DNA of 64,000 nucleotides from Sinohyriopsis cumingii (GCA_028554795.2 CM068835.1:56039219-56103218), one strand, 5' to 3'. Shown: positions 1 to 17,927, counted from the first letter of the stretch. Program-made: numbers and translations. The notes: generated from the letters alone by a model not told the origin.

Positions 1-3000
1 TCAGTTTCGAATACACACGTACGCTTTGTTTACATTTTACTACTTCTTTTCTATTTTGCTGTTTGCTTTGCGTGTAGAAAAAAACTTTTGGTATACATCA
101 TGATCTGCGGTTTCAGTTTCATCGTATTAATCTAGTTTTAGTCATATTTAGATATAATGTTTCAGAAGGTTTCCAATCACACAATAATCACCTGCTATTC
201 AATTTGTAAAAGGTGAGAGGGGCAATGTTTTTATTTAGAGAAGGTGATAAATCTTTGTAAAATATTCAGTCAACACTGTCGTCTATATTTTGTATATAAT
301 ATTTCTACGAGAGCAAATGCTCTTTATCTGAATGATTGTGATATTTTGATGTTCTCACTGTCTGTAGTTTGAAAGTTGCACTATCCATCCATATCACCTG
401 CTACGGAACAAATTAAGTTAAAATCACCTAACTGATTTTACTCTTTCAGACCATGAATGTTCTGAAGATATCGAAACTAACGGCTCATAACCATTTTTAA
501 TTTCTGTCATAATCTTGCATGATAGCATTATTTTGTCACTGTTTATCTCCATAAATCACCATAAATCCGATGCCAGGTTTCGAAATTATATCCCTTATAA
601 TTCTACATCAATTCAAATTTGTTTAACTATCAATCATTCGTCATTATATTTTATTGAAATTTCAAGACATTTAACATTTTGTTCTCAGAAATGTAAATTA
701 AACTTGAAAAAAAATATTTGTTCAGTGCAATTTATACATTTTAGGAAATAATTAAATATAATCTTAAATTTAAATTTGGAAATGTTTAATCGCCATGTAA
801 ACGTTTTAAGCTTGGTAGTTGATTTTTAATTTATCACATGAGATCAAAGATTTAAGTTTGATTAAAAAAAGTTGGGTTGTTATAGAAGCCATGGGATCTT
901 TGGAATAAGGAACCCACTTTCTAAACATGGCTTACATACACTTTGAAAGGACACTTTGTCTATGATCCGTCTTAATAATAATAATAATAATCGCTTATTT
1001 TGATCACAGTCATAGGCATATAACTGTATTGTACTGATTATATCAATTAACCAGGTAACTATATTTGAAATTCATCAAATCCAATTTGTCGTTCCATTCT
1101 TAAGCTTGGTAAAATAGTTGCAGATATGTACAGCCGGACTTCATAAATACAGTGTTGATTGATTCTAAAATAACGTTTTTATTTTACAATATACGTAATT
1201 TATATGGCGAAAAATAGTCAAGCCAAGCACATATAATATTAAGTGAATCGTCTGTTTAAGACCACTATACATGTTCTGTATAATTCACGACATCATTTTG
1301 TTTATTATCGACGAATTGGTTTTTCTCTTTACCACATTATGATTTGATATTTTGCTTGAGGGGTGTAAATGGCCCGACATTTGATTTTAATAATAATTTA
1401 AAAGAATATATTTATAAGGTACATTTGTATCGTTTTCCCCATGTATGAAAATCATTCAGATTCATGGGTTTAGTCGTCCACGAGTTATTTAAAAAAATAT
1501 TCCATAAAAGTGCATGGTAATTTTGCTCTGTAATAAAACATGACACTGTAACAATACAAGTGAGAAATACAAACTCACTCAAGGATCTTCTAAACCTGTA
1601 TGCTTTATTTGCATACGTGTATAAAGCGAAGGTAGGCTGTTCATATCTACCATCATGTCATATTAAGTCAGATATTTTTCACACACTTTACCTATGGTAA
1701 CATTATTATTTTTATTCTTGTGTGGAAGTTTTTCTTCACACGTAATTTCCTAGTAAATCATCAGAGCTTGTAATATATTCTTCTTTACTTTGTTACATTT
1801 ACATTTGCATTAGCTAATTCTACTTCAGTTATCGGTAATAATTATTCGTGTCAAATGTTTTGTTTCTTAATCTTGTTCGTTTTAACTTACTTTAGGATAT
1901 GTCAATTAGATATTTCCTGTGCAAAATTGAATTTGAAATTTTGAAAATCTACTGATATTGATGTATTTTGATAATAAAAAACGACGAATTAAGACTGAAA
2001 GTTCAGTGAATTATTGATTCAGTTTTCCTCTTAATGGACGCGTATGTAATATACTAGTGCCATGTAACTTAATGATAGCATTGATTTAATCATTTCCTTC
2101 CAAACAGATTCATTGACATCTTCTAATATGAGTCATCTCTTTTTCTAAGAATTCCTTTACGTAATAAGAAATTTAGTGTTGCTGGGCTCGTTGGTATGTA
2201 ATTATTAGGGGTACTATTGTAGTTATGAATTGTTGGTGGTTAGTTGTAATGGCAGAAACAGTTATCAAGCTTTGTTGTTTATCTTATTCTCATGAGGATG
2301 TGAATTTAGATTCTTGCAAAATAGTTTATGATGGCAAAATTGCAGCTGTATGTTTATATGTTTTAAGCGTAATATTGATGAGGTTTCGGATAACTACTTG
2401 AATTTACTAATGATATTACAAATAGGATCATCTAAATTTACATTTTGTTATACTTATTTTTCGTGACAAAATTTCTGACAGTGATCATAGAAGAAAGATA
2501 AAATAAATAAGATTACCGGAGTGTTATCAGTGCAGCAGCGTTAGTTAGTTTCAATAGCAGCAGTGTTCCTCAACTAAGGGTGCATGCAAATTTTCATGAC
2601 CGTAGAAGGAACGGTTCCTTTGAAAACGGTAAGAAATATGTCACGACAAAAGTACAAAGGGTATCATTCTACATACCACTAGTTTGCTGCTGTGAGCTCT
2701 GGCGTCTATTGCCTATTCGTTCCTAAAGAGAGCAGATGTTAGTAAATATGTAAAAAATAAAAATGTAACGATACGAAGCATAAATAAATTTGCCCCAAGG
2801 TAGGTAAAATTAAAAAGAACAAAACATGTATAAATGTTTGATATGGTGTCAAAACCATGAACGGTAAATATTGTGCGAAAAGACAGTTGAATTTGTATCA
2901 TATTCGTTATAAAATGTGGTCATATTTTAAATGAAAGAAATACAACTACTACTACAAAACAAAATGCGCAGAAGAAATGGGTAAAAATTGTATCTTAATA

Positions 3001-3694
3001 TAGTTGGAGCTGAATCAGCACAAACATATTGCATGATAATAATAACAACACGAAGAATATTGTTAGGACACGTTCATATTACACGCTTATGATAATACGT
3101 TTCTTTAAATGCCTTATACTAAGGAAAGAAAATTAACTTATAAATGCATCTACTTCGTTTCGACAAACACCCTAACAATGTTTTCGGTTCTTCATGTCCA
3201 TGCAGCACGTTTGTTTCTAAAGAACCAATAATATAATATTCGAGTGTAAGAGATTAGCAGTCCCGATGAATTATATCAGATGCCAAACTTTAAAAGAAAA
3301 AGGAAAGTATCTGCTCAAAATGAAACAGCCTTTCAGCCAGAAAGTTCAATGAAATATTTACTAAAGTGTTAGAAGATTTTGGAAAGAAGTTACTCAAAAT
3401 AAACATGCTTTGTAGGAACAACAACCAAATTGCACGATAGATCATTACCATTTATACAAATCCTTATTGCGAGTGTGCTGTTGGCTAGATGTTGTCAAAT
3501 GATATTAAAAGCTGTAAAATATGGTCCGATACTCCTGAGCGATTTTGGAGAATTCGTGTAAAATATTGTTTGACTGGTGGATTGGCATAGATTATAATAC
3601 TACGTTAGACATGATCAAACGGATGAACATGGCAAGCGAGATACCGATATTACGGTTGCATTTATCTGCTAATAAGGAAATAATAACAATCCTC
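1..3694. other. AT-rich non-coding stretch
   Basis: I see no gene here. Open frames are short and interrupted. There is a small AAT run near 972-991 and nothing recognisable as a mobile element. It could be intergenic, or intron or 3' flank of the minus-strand BIR gene that begins at 7545. Confidence 0.5.
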
Positions 3695-3708
3695 TATATA
3701 CACGTAAC

Positions 3709-4028
3709 GATGTGATGTAATTTGGATTTTTAACGTAGCTTTAAAAAAATTTCAGTCATATCGCTACGATGTCTGCAATGTGGCAGTTTATAGTGATGTC
3801 TAGCACTGGGGCATCATGCCGCAGACATGTAGCATGATGTCCCACCCAGTCACATTATCCTGACACCGGGCCGACCAGTCCTAACACTAACCTCTTAATG
3901 CTGAGCGCCAAGCGAGGCAGCTGTTAGTACCGTTTTTGTAAGTCTTTGGTATGACTCGGCCGGGGATCGAACCCACGACCTCACGCATCCGAGGCGGACG
4001 CTCTAACTACTAGGGCACCGGAGCGGTA
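3709..4028 (-). mobile_element. tRNA-derived SINE, family A, copy 1 (full length)
   Basis: About 320 bp in reverse orientation. Read on the minus strand it starts with a tRNA-like head holding a TGGCCTAGTGG-type A box (here slightly altered) and an exact GGTTCGATCCC B box. A central block (AGCATTAAGAGGTTAGTGTT) and a 3' end with GATATGACTGAAA and AAAGCTACGTTAAAAAT follow. It is flanked by a perfect 14-bp target-site duplication, TATATACACGTAAC, at 3695-3708 and 4029-4042, which fixes both ends. The anticodon-arm region (CCGCCTCGGATGCGG) looks most like tRNA-Pro, which is a guess. Similar 3' ends are known from molluscan SINEs. Three more copies lie at 26157, 34437 and 52324. Confidence 0.9.
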
Positions 4029-4042
4029 TATATACACGTAAC

Positions 4043-5837
4043 CTTTATTACAACTGTAGCTGTCGTTTCTTCTCTTTATCTCTCTATGTCAGGTTGAAAG
4101 AAAAAGTTCATTAATATTTACAGAAACTTATTTAAGTAATGGCCCTTGACGAATTTCTAATGAGATGATGCTATATTATTTGAAGCTGCCAAAATATATC
4201 AAGGGAGATAATCAGTCTGGCCTATGATCTTCTATTATAATTAGAAAGTTTTCTCCTATATTAGCATGACGGCCTTTCATGGTCAAAGAGCAAGAAAGGT
4301 AATACTGAATGTGCCTTACTGTTAGTAACGCAAAACTATTTTTAGTACTATTAAAGAGACTATATCCCATAGGACTGGATATATACCGTCTTTTCAAGCG
4401 AAACCTAAAGGACTTTGTTCCCGAATATATGCTAATTACAGTTTTAGAGATGAAGAATTAAACAGCAATTGTCGAGAAACACGGAGGAAGGACGCGATGG
4501 CCCAAATACACAGCAACACCCACACCTCCCCCCACACCCACATATCAAACATGATGCCAACGTTTGCATGATATTATTTATGTCTTCTATTTACATTCTA
4601 AGGTAAATCCAAGAGTGACTGGCCACTACATCTGGATTAGTAGAATGTTAACTCTCAAAATGTCTTCAACTTCTGTCAACTATTTAGTGAAATACAATTG
4701 AAGCCTTTCCCATTTCTACCATCTTCATCCGTTTTTGAAGGGGATAGAGACATTGTTATAGGATTAATTGTTCGTTAAATCAAGATGTTTTTCTTTATGT
4801 TTTGCTCAATATATGTTGATAGGTTGTGAGAGAAAGTCTTATAAATGATGTTTAGTAGTTAATAATACCAGGGTTATTCGACTGCAGAGATGCATCATTT
4901 GTCCCATTTAAAGACTTCATTGCAAACGTTTCTATCAAGTTTGGCCTGATTTTATTTACGTAGTTTTGAAAGAAGTCATTAAACGATTTTGAATGAAACA
5001 GCAGAAACAGTTCAGCAAATTTGAAAGGCTTCCATGACCTAATACCTTCGGACAAATGAATTATATCAACATATTTTGCATACTTATAAGGTTTTCCTAT
5101 TTCTAATAATGACGACCATATTGAATAGAGGATCAGCATTTTATGTTTAATAAAGCCTTGATATTAGGACGCTCTCTGTTATATTCTGGTTTATCCTGTG
5201 AGGTAATTGCTGAAACGAAGGGGTTTGACGATTTTTCAGATTTTAACAATGACAACCATATTAGTTGCTGGGATAATCATCATTTCGATAAAGTTTAAAT
5301 GCCTTTTGGCTAGGACTTTTCTGTCAATTTTTAAGGAGCCATGACTGAGAATATGTCTTTTAAGGGTATTGCAGTATTGTGTGTGGTAACAATATTTGTT
5401 GGCAACCAATATCACTTGTAAGAAAATGTAAGCTCTTGGTACATAAATGCTCTACTTCATATTTAGCAAAAAATTTTAGTCATGGAGGCAACATATGATA
5501 GCAGATAGGCATCGTTTGTGTGAAAATGAGAAACCTTGATGTCGAACGTTTTCAAAGTTGACCCCATTTTAGATAAGACGACACTTACATACGTTCTTTA
5601 TTTAGAAATGACTTACATATCTGATGGCAAATAGATATGGTTTGTAATCATAATATTAAACTATCTATATTGGTATGATGTCTGCTTAGTTCGGTTGAAA
5701 TCGGTCCAGTATTGTTGGATAAGTTGAAGAAACAATGTAATCGGACAACGCACGGCGCACAAAGCAACCAGACAAGGGAAAATAACAACAAAAAAAAACC
5801 TCATCACCTTAGGACCCGTTGAATTAAACTTCAGTAC
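4043..5837. other. Region downstream of BIR exon 2; no exon identified
   Basis: If the BIR gene continues past its exon-2 donor, the next exons should lie here or further left on the minus strand. I looked for a RING-type cysteine pattern or a second BIR and saw none. A 95-codon minus frame at 4852-5139 has no recognisable domain and no clear splice acceptor, so I do not call it a gene. The short motif AATGACRACCATATT occurs twice (near 5107 and 5250), hinting at old local duplication. Confidence 0.4.
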
Positions 5838-5995
5838 CTGGTTGACGGCTAGTTCCTGTTCACCTTGTTTCTGCTTAAGGTATCCGCAATTAGGAGACGT
5901 TTTAATGTGCTCAATTCGAGGATTATCATTGCATGTTAGACCGATTAGTTCAATGCCACAGAAGAAACATCTAACTTTTGTTGCATTTGGTTCTC
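5838..5995 (-). CDS. Exon 2 of the BIR gene (zinc-binding half of the BIR)
   Basis: 158 bp. It begins in phase 1, completing the Gly codon split by the intron, and ends in phase 0. It encodes VRCFFCG, then NPRIEH and NCGYL, the C-terminal zinc half of a BIR. The 625-bp intron (6620-5996) separates it from the LADAGF half. Without splicing at the GTACTG donor the frame would run on to a stop at 5661 through a low-complexity, Phe/Val-rich tail. A second possible donor (AAG|GTGATG) sits about 33 bases further on, so the exact exon end is slightly uncertain. Confidence 0.75.
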
Positions 5996-7545
5996 CTGGA
6001 AGAAAATTAAATTTCATGTTTTACAGTGCAAAAAGCACAATGACTTTGAGAAGATTCAATAAAATTCCAGGTAATGTTGAATCAATTACAGGCTTTCACT
6101 GCCTTTCGACTTTCTTCGTGATAGTGTAGGTCATGGAAACATGGCATATATTTTATGTACCAATGTAATCCATTTATAGATTAGTTACACATAGACTCAT
6201 ATGCTTTTCCTATCGCTTTAACTATGTTTTCGTATACGAGTTTCACAGGTATAATATTTCTTAACTTGTATAATTCATCCGTGTTGCATTCAATGAGCAT
6301 GTTCACTCTAGTGCACTTTAAGTTTTAGCGACCATAGAGTACTTTTAGAATACCTCATAATTTAGTATTTAAGAGACCAATAGTCCAAGCATGGGCAAAT
6401 AATATAAATTGAAACAAATACAATATAAAGGAATTCAGGGGACATGTCTTGTCTAACAGCTCATATTGAACTTAAGCTCAAAGTCGTATACTTAAAAATA
6501 CTGCAATGACGACGTAATCTTAAGATTTAACACAGAAGAGCAACATGTAGTATTACGAGTAATTTCATATATGGGTAGGAAGCATGCTTAACAAACAATT
6601 TTTTAGGACGACTAATTTACCTATATTGAAAAAACCTGCATCGGCCAAGGAGAAGGTATCAAACTGCTGAAACTGGCTCCAGGTGTCGTATGATCTCAAA
6701 CGTCTGTCGCGACACCCATATACAGGATGACGTGGCTGTGAGGTATTGACTACTCTGGTGAACGTAATCTCTTTACGATGCTGAAAATTATCTTCTTCGA
6801 TATTTGAGGGAGGTGATGATGAAAATCCGGTGACCAATGGCCTCTCGACTGCGTCAGAATTCCGGTAGTTTGTTTCATCTTCATGTAATGATTGCTCAGA
6901 TGAGTTATGTCGAAGATTTGTACTAGAACTACTAATACTCATATTAACGGAATCAGTTTCTACACTGGAACCATCCGGTTGCACGAGCCGAAGAATGCAG
7001 TCTTGCAGCGACAGTTGTTCTTGATGCCCTCGACGGAACATGGCCAATTTAACTTCATAGTCTTGTAAGCCTAAATTAACTAATTGCTCCGCAACTCTTG
7101 GTTTTAAAACGTGACATTTTTTGTCACGTATTGTAGTATGAAGATGTTGCTTATTTTTTTTTAGTGCTTTAACTTCTTTAAATCTAAAGTTATTGTTTTT
7201 AGATTCAAACACAAAGACACGATACAGATTCATTTCTAGGTCTTTTTTGTAAGCAGCAAATATTTCTTCATCAAGAATGTATAACATATTTTTGTGAGAA
7301 ATGAACACGGTGTCCTTGTTTGTAGATTTTATGAAAGCGTGTTTTTCATCGCTTTTTCTAACTAATTTTGTTATTGCCTCGAAAATATTAGTCTGACATG
7401 GAATCACTGTGACCCCATCAAGCCATTTGTCTACAATAAGAATATTGTTATCGCAAAGATGAACAAGATTTGAGATTATTTCACTGCGGATGTTTTTAGT
7501 GCTTGATTTCAAATCAAAATACACCACATTACATTCGTTAGCCAT
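5838..7545 (-). CDS. BIR-domain (inhibitor-of-apoptosis-like) protein, two exons, 3' end incomplete
   Basis: Seen: exon 1 (7545-6621) starts at an ATG and runs 308 codons plus one base to an AG|GTAAAT donor. Exon 2 (5995-5838) follows a TTTCTTCCAG acceptor and adds 53 codons. The joined frame gives one BIR domain at about residues 281-348: R-L-R-S-Y-D-T-W, then SLADAGFF-N-I-G, then zinc ligands C318, C321, H338 and C345 in exact CX2CX16HX6C spacing. Residues 150-188 look like a UBA-type helix bundle (VAEQLVNLGL onward). Residues 195-260 are Ser-rich and probably disordered. Residues 1-145 are unrecognised. Known: BIR domains bind zinc and protein partners such as caspases or IAP antagonists, and molluscs carry expanded IAP families. 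Odd: the UBA-like part precedes the BIR (usual IAP order is BIR, UBA, RING); the BIR core Trp after the second Cys is Leu/Thr; no RING was found. The frame ends at a CAG|GTACTG donor, so more exons are expected. Confidence 0.82.
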
Positions 7546-7744
7546 ATTTAGTATTAAAGTATATAGTATACACTATATCAATAATTAATATTTCATAAAC
7601 TGTGCAATATTATGTACTACATATCAAACAAAAACAGTTTACTCAAATGTATTTCGTTAATCAGTTGGAGGAATATTATATTTTAAAAGCTGTTAAATAA
7701 TTATATGCATTGAGGTTTTCGTCTTTGACATGCAGTCGCATTTA

Positions 7745-8575
7745 TCAGATTTCACTTAAATCACCTACCAAATGACAAATGTTTAATCAGGATTTATTTG
7801 TTTCTTTATTTCGAGGAAACATTCAGTCAGCAAGTAAGTAGGCCATCCACTCCCAAACTTCTAGAATTCACCCATTAGGGACCTACCATGGGCACCGACT
7901 ACTTGTCTTTCGAATTGAAAGCATTTCAGCATTTGCGAAGAAATTCTGAAAGTAAACAGCTTTGTAAAAACAAATTGAATCCTCAGATTTCATATACTTT
8001 TCGTGTGAAAATATAAGGATACATTTCACATGTGAAAATTTAGGAATGAAAAAAAATTGAAAATAATTTCGCCAATAGGCCTATATATATCACACTTAAG
8101 TATATAATACATATCTTTAATTTTAAAATACAATGTACTCTAAGTACACTTTGTATCAGTACTGATGTGCGTGAGATACATAAATATTGAAAAATAACTG
8201 TTTGGGGGTTTTCGGATGGCAGTTGTGGTCTCTAAAGTTTCCTCTAAGCCTTTTTGTCTTTTAGAAGTAGCCAGGTTAATTTGATTTCAATGCAATCGTC
8301 TACCACCAAAGATTGATAATTGCTTAAACTGCATCAGATAACACAATTCTTTTTTATCCTGAGAAAACATTCAATCAGCAATTAAATAGAGCGTCCTCAC
8401 CCGACCTTTTGAACATAACGCATCTCTAATCTGTCATGGACATTAGCCATTAAGATACCTTTGATCATTACCTTTCGTTCGCCGTGAACACTTTTCGACA
8501 TATTCCAAATAAAAATTTAAAATTAAGCAATTTTGTGAGTAAAAATTGAATCTTCAGATTTCACCGTAAAGATAT
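7745..8575. repeat. Old direct duplication, two diverged copies 548 bp apart
   Basis: About 7745-8000 resembles about 8285-8570 in the same order and orientation. Matching landmarks are GAGGAAACATTCAGTCAGC (7813) with GAGAAAACATTCAATCAGC (8361), and AAATTGAATCCTCAGATTTC with AAATTGAATCTTCAGATTTC. Several indels separate the copies. It lies just upstream of the BIR gene start. I see no coding potential. Confidence 0.6.
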
Positions 8576-8810
8576 ATTTCCTCGAAAGGCTTAATAATTA
8601 AGACAATTGCATAACATGAGAGTGCAGCTTTTCTCGTGAAAAGGAAGGAAAAATACATTCAAAAGTATGTAGCAGAGTCATGAAAAGATGGAATAATCCA
8701 GTGGTATACGTACCGTTAAGCAGATGTCTTTAGCATGTAAATTAAACATAATTCTAAACACAGTGCTCTTCATGCAAACAAAGAGAAACACGATCAATAG
8801 GGCTCATGCA

Positions 8811-8990
8811 TGTAACAACAGAGTCTACCTACCATTAGCCTGTGGGTTGGCTGAACGAAATGCATAGCACGCGCTCTCCGTTATCGTTCAGTGATGTACC
8901 TGTAACAGAAGAGAACTTGTGTAACATTAACTCGTGAGTTAGCACAGCCTAATATAGCACATGCTCTCCATCATATCTCGGACCTCTCAT
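8811..8990. repeat. Two-copy degenerate tandem repeat, 90-bp unit
   Basis: Unit 1 (8811-8900) and unit 2 (8901-8990) both open with TGTAACA, share a GAGTTRGC/GGGTTGGC-like middle, and then share AGCACGCGCTCTCC and AGCACATGCTCTCC. They are diverged but collinear. Confidence 0.55.
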
Positions 8991-11476
8991 GTACTCTGCC
9001 TAAAATTGTATCGTAAGCCCAATTAAAAACCCAATGAGTCATATAGGTACAGCGACCAAAACACCTCATGGCCTTTATTAAACAAAAATATATCTCGTTT
9101 ATACTTCGATGGAGTGATGCATGAGAAAAACATAATGATACCTTTATAAAATTACTTGCATACGTTCTGTTACAGTATGTTCTTTAGTAAATTTATACTT
9201 GAGAAAAGAAATATCGGAACGCCTTGTCGAAGGATAAGTCATCTCAGTCGAGGTGCCCATAACGAACGATGTGATGGTGTTTGATGTACATATAATTTGG
9301 TATACAAGGTCCATGTATATACAGTGTTGGCTACCGTAATATTTCTGAGGTGTTTTTGCTAATTAAAGTTGAAAAAAAAAAACCCGAGCGTGTATCAGTT
9401 TATGTTTACTGTGCATGTTTACAGTTAGCGTATCGCCGTATGAAAATCACACTCTTCCATGTGCTGGTACCTACAGACCGCCGACAAATACTGTCACAGG
9501 CGAGTGATAAGAGTAGATGAAGCTCATGCCTAAGGTTGCTGACTGTGCTGACTGCCACTATATATCATACACAGATTCAAATGGTCACACGTTTAGCATA
9601 TTTCAGGGAATTGTTTAAATTTTCAGTATACCCTATTACAATTTAACAAATTTAAAAAGGGTAACACGGAAACAACATAAAATATTCGAAATACACTATC
9701 TAAAAGAGCTTTAACAGTGGTTGCCTTAAAACGTAAAATCTGTGCTTGATTTTACTTTGATCCAAAATCCTAATAGTTTCAATTTATTCTTTTTACAGTC
9801 GTGGTGTTGCTTTGTTTATTTTGTGTTTTTTTGGAAGACGGATTGTTACATTTTCTGGGTTGTTTGTGTTCTGTGTGTTTTGAAGTGGTGGGACCGTGTA
9901 CTTTCATTTTGATCTTTAAAATTATGAAAAATAAGAGAACGATGTTAATGGATTTACGGACTCAACCAGGTGATGATTTATGTTTGATTTTCAACATATT
10001 TTACTAGGTCCCTTAAGGTTTGTTGTAACTGGGTTCCGCCAGTTACTAAAATAAAGAAACTGTTGTATAGATTGATATGAAATATTTGTTGTCGAATTTT
10101 AAATCTATTGTTTTTCATGTTTTTAGGAATATCATGGTTATATACTTATAATGAGCAATTTGCAAATGTCATTCTTTTCGGAAAGAGATAAAACCTATTA
10201 TAAGCTAACATATATTTATATTCGCAATTGTCATCATCATCATGTACAAAATCTCCCGTTAAGCAGCCAGTGAGACATCCCTTAGCGAACACATCTATAG
10301 AAAATGTGTTCCTAAAATACAACTTTTATGAGCATATTTTCTAGCTTTATTGCATGATTGATCTGCCTTTCGATAAAGATATTTAATCTGTATCACAGTC
10401 CCACATTAGTACTGTTATGTGTTTTCATTGACGTCTTCGAGTCGATATTATTAGACACACAAATCAAACTTTTTAAAACCTAATTTATTTTTGAATTTCA
10501 TCGACGAAGGCTAGAAATACTTAGAAAGCGTGAAAGAGTGAAAGAGGCGGTAAGTAATAAATACAAAATGGCATTCGTGTTCTGTTCCGAGTCTGGATAA
10601 ATAACGACTGGTATGGCGTATGAAAACGAATTGGCGTCAGGGCCTCTACGTGTACCTGCAATAATTCATTATTTTCCCTGGCTCTAAATGTATTTAGTTT
10701 TGTGGTTTGATTTTATATTTTAATATCTATAAATCGAATACCTATATATAAAAAACAATATTTACATTACTGGTGGTGCAGTTTTACAAGTGTTCGGTCA
10801 TTTAGCAGCTGTTTCACTCTCATTAAGAGCTACTACGGAGTAGAGTCGTCCATACTCAAACAATAATTAAACAATTTTGTACAGTTTGAATGTGTGGGAA
10901 TTCGGGAGACTTTCAGGCTGAGAGGACACCGGGTACGAGAAGGTTGTTGACCTGATGTTCACCTATGTTTAACTATCATAAATAGTCAGTGAACGATGCG
11001 TAAAATAAAAATTAAAGTAATATGATAAGTGTATGATTTGTTATTCTATTTACTCCTATTTTTCTGAGGATGGTTTGATAAATATTTATCAGACTCGATG
11101 ACTCAATTTAGTTTAACATTTAACAAAAATCTAATTTCTCGAAGTCCCCATTCTGCATGAAAAGAGGAGCACACTGTCTCAAACCCTTTTTGCAGGTGAA
11201 GCTTTCTTTAAACAGTTGTCTGTATATGGTTCGATATCTAGTCTCACTGTAGGTGTCACTCATTATTCAAAGAGTTATAATGTATCGTCCACGACCAAGC
11301 GAACTGACGGAAATATTGCATCAAGTAGGGGTCAGATGTGTCAAATATCAATACTGAGATGGTGATCATAACAAAGCAATATCCCATTGGAATGCTCAAA
11401 AGCCTCATAGCGAATTTGGTTTAAACAGATAGACCTGACTCAATGAATAAGCGTTAATATAAACTTTGTACGTACA

Positions 11477-11478
<2 letters not shown>
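8991..11478. other. Non-coding stretch, nothing recognised
   Basis: AT-rich, with no long open frame and no recognised repeat. A poly-A run lies near 9371-9382. A T-rich short frame at 9801-10007 has only low-complexity hydrophobic content and is not called. Confidence 0.45.

Positions 11479-11548
<70 letters not shown>
11479..11548. repeat. (AT)35 microsatellite
   Basis: Seventy bases of uninterrupted AT dinucleotide. Confidence 0.97.

Positions 11549-17050
<5,502 letters not shown>

Positions 17051-17091
<41 letters not shown>
17051..17091. repeat. (AG)n microsatellite
   Basis: About 41 bases of AG dinucleotide, followed by a degenerate purine-rich tail to about 17145. Confidence 0.95.
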
Positions 17092-17096
<5 letters not shown>

Positions 17097-17734
17097 TGCG
17101 ACAGACACAAAGAGCGAGAGAGAGATATAGAAAGAGATGGAAAGATTGTGCACTGTAACGTTTGATTGACGTCACCATTAAAGGCCTACGTCGCAAACCT
17201 GGAAACAGACATTGATAATTAGAGAGTATTACATGTTTAAGGTGTTACATTTATGTTCAATTTGAAATTCGTCAACTGACACTATTATGAAATAAAATTG
17301 TTTCCGTCCTTTATTCAAAACAAAAAATAAAAAGGGTAATTCCTGTGCGGTAATGTTGTATTTAGCAAGAATTTATGTAATAAATTGCTTTGTTAACCTG
17401 CTAGTAGTGTGCTTTTCTTATTTTCGTATGATCGTTTGTCGAATCAGGTCATAATTAACATGTACGAACTTAATGCTTAAAAAATTAAATAGACGGAAAA
17501 TCAAATGAGTGAGCTTTACTGCAATAACATTCACGACGACCTTAGAGTTAATAGGGAACGTTGAAGACTAGGAATTAAAAGGGATTTACAATCTACCTCT
17601 TCCACCACCAGGTGTCACAGAATTGTATAAATCCTTTTATTTATTAAATACATGTACTCGGGTTTCGTTTTTGTGTACAACGAGACCAGAGGGTAATTTA
17701 TGTATATTGTACAAAGATTTCGAAATGGTGAGTT

Positions 17735-17927
17735 CGGTTCATCCTATACCGCGCGTGCGAAGTGCTTTCGATGGGAAGAACCGAATACTGCCAGCGCACA
17801 GCCATGTATTGCGGCATCGTCTGTATATAAATGCCTCACCGTAAGACAAAATCTTTACATTCCGGAACGTCTTGTCAGTGAGCGGTCTACTTTAAGGACT
17901 TGCACATCAACAGCTGCAGAGGTATGT
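17735..17927 (+). promoter_or_regulatory. Candidate TATA promoter and non-coding first exon
   Basis: A GC-richer island in AT-rich surroundings. It has a TATATAAA box at 17824-17831 and a palindromic TTCCGGAA at 17860-17867, which contains an ETS-type core. The sequence after the TATA box leads to CAGAG|GTATGTGAG with a strong splice donor at 17922. A start site about 30 bp after the TATA box would give a short non-coding first exon ending at 17921. Upstream, 17740-17820 is also GC-rich. I did not find the downstream coding exon. A retroelement promoter cannot be excluded, since I found no matching second LTR but could not search for one. Confidence 0.3.

Noticed and set aside
4852-5139. 95-codon minus frame as a downstream exon of the BIR gene
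   Set aside because: It lies on the right strand and side, but shows no RING or BIR cysteine pattern and no clear acceptor.
5842-6129. 95-codon plus-strand frame
   Set aside because: It is the antisense shadow of BIR exon 2.
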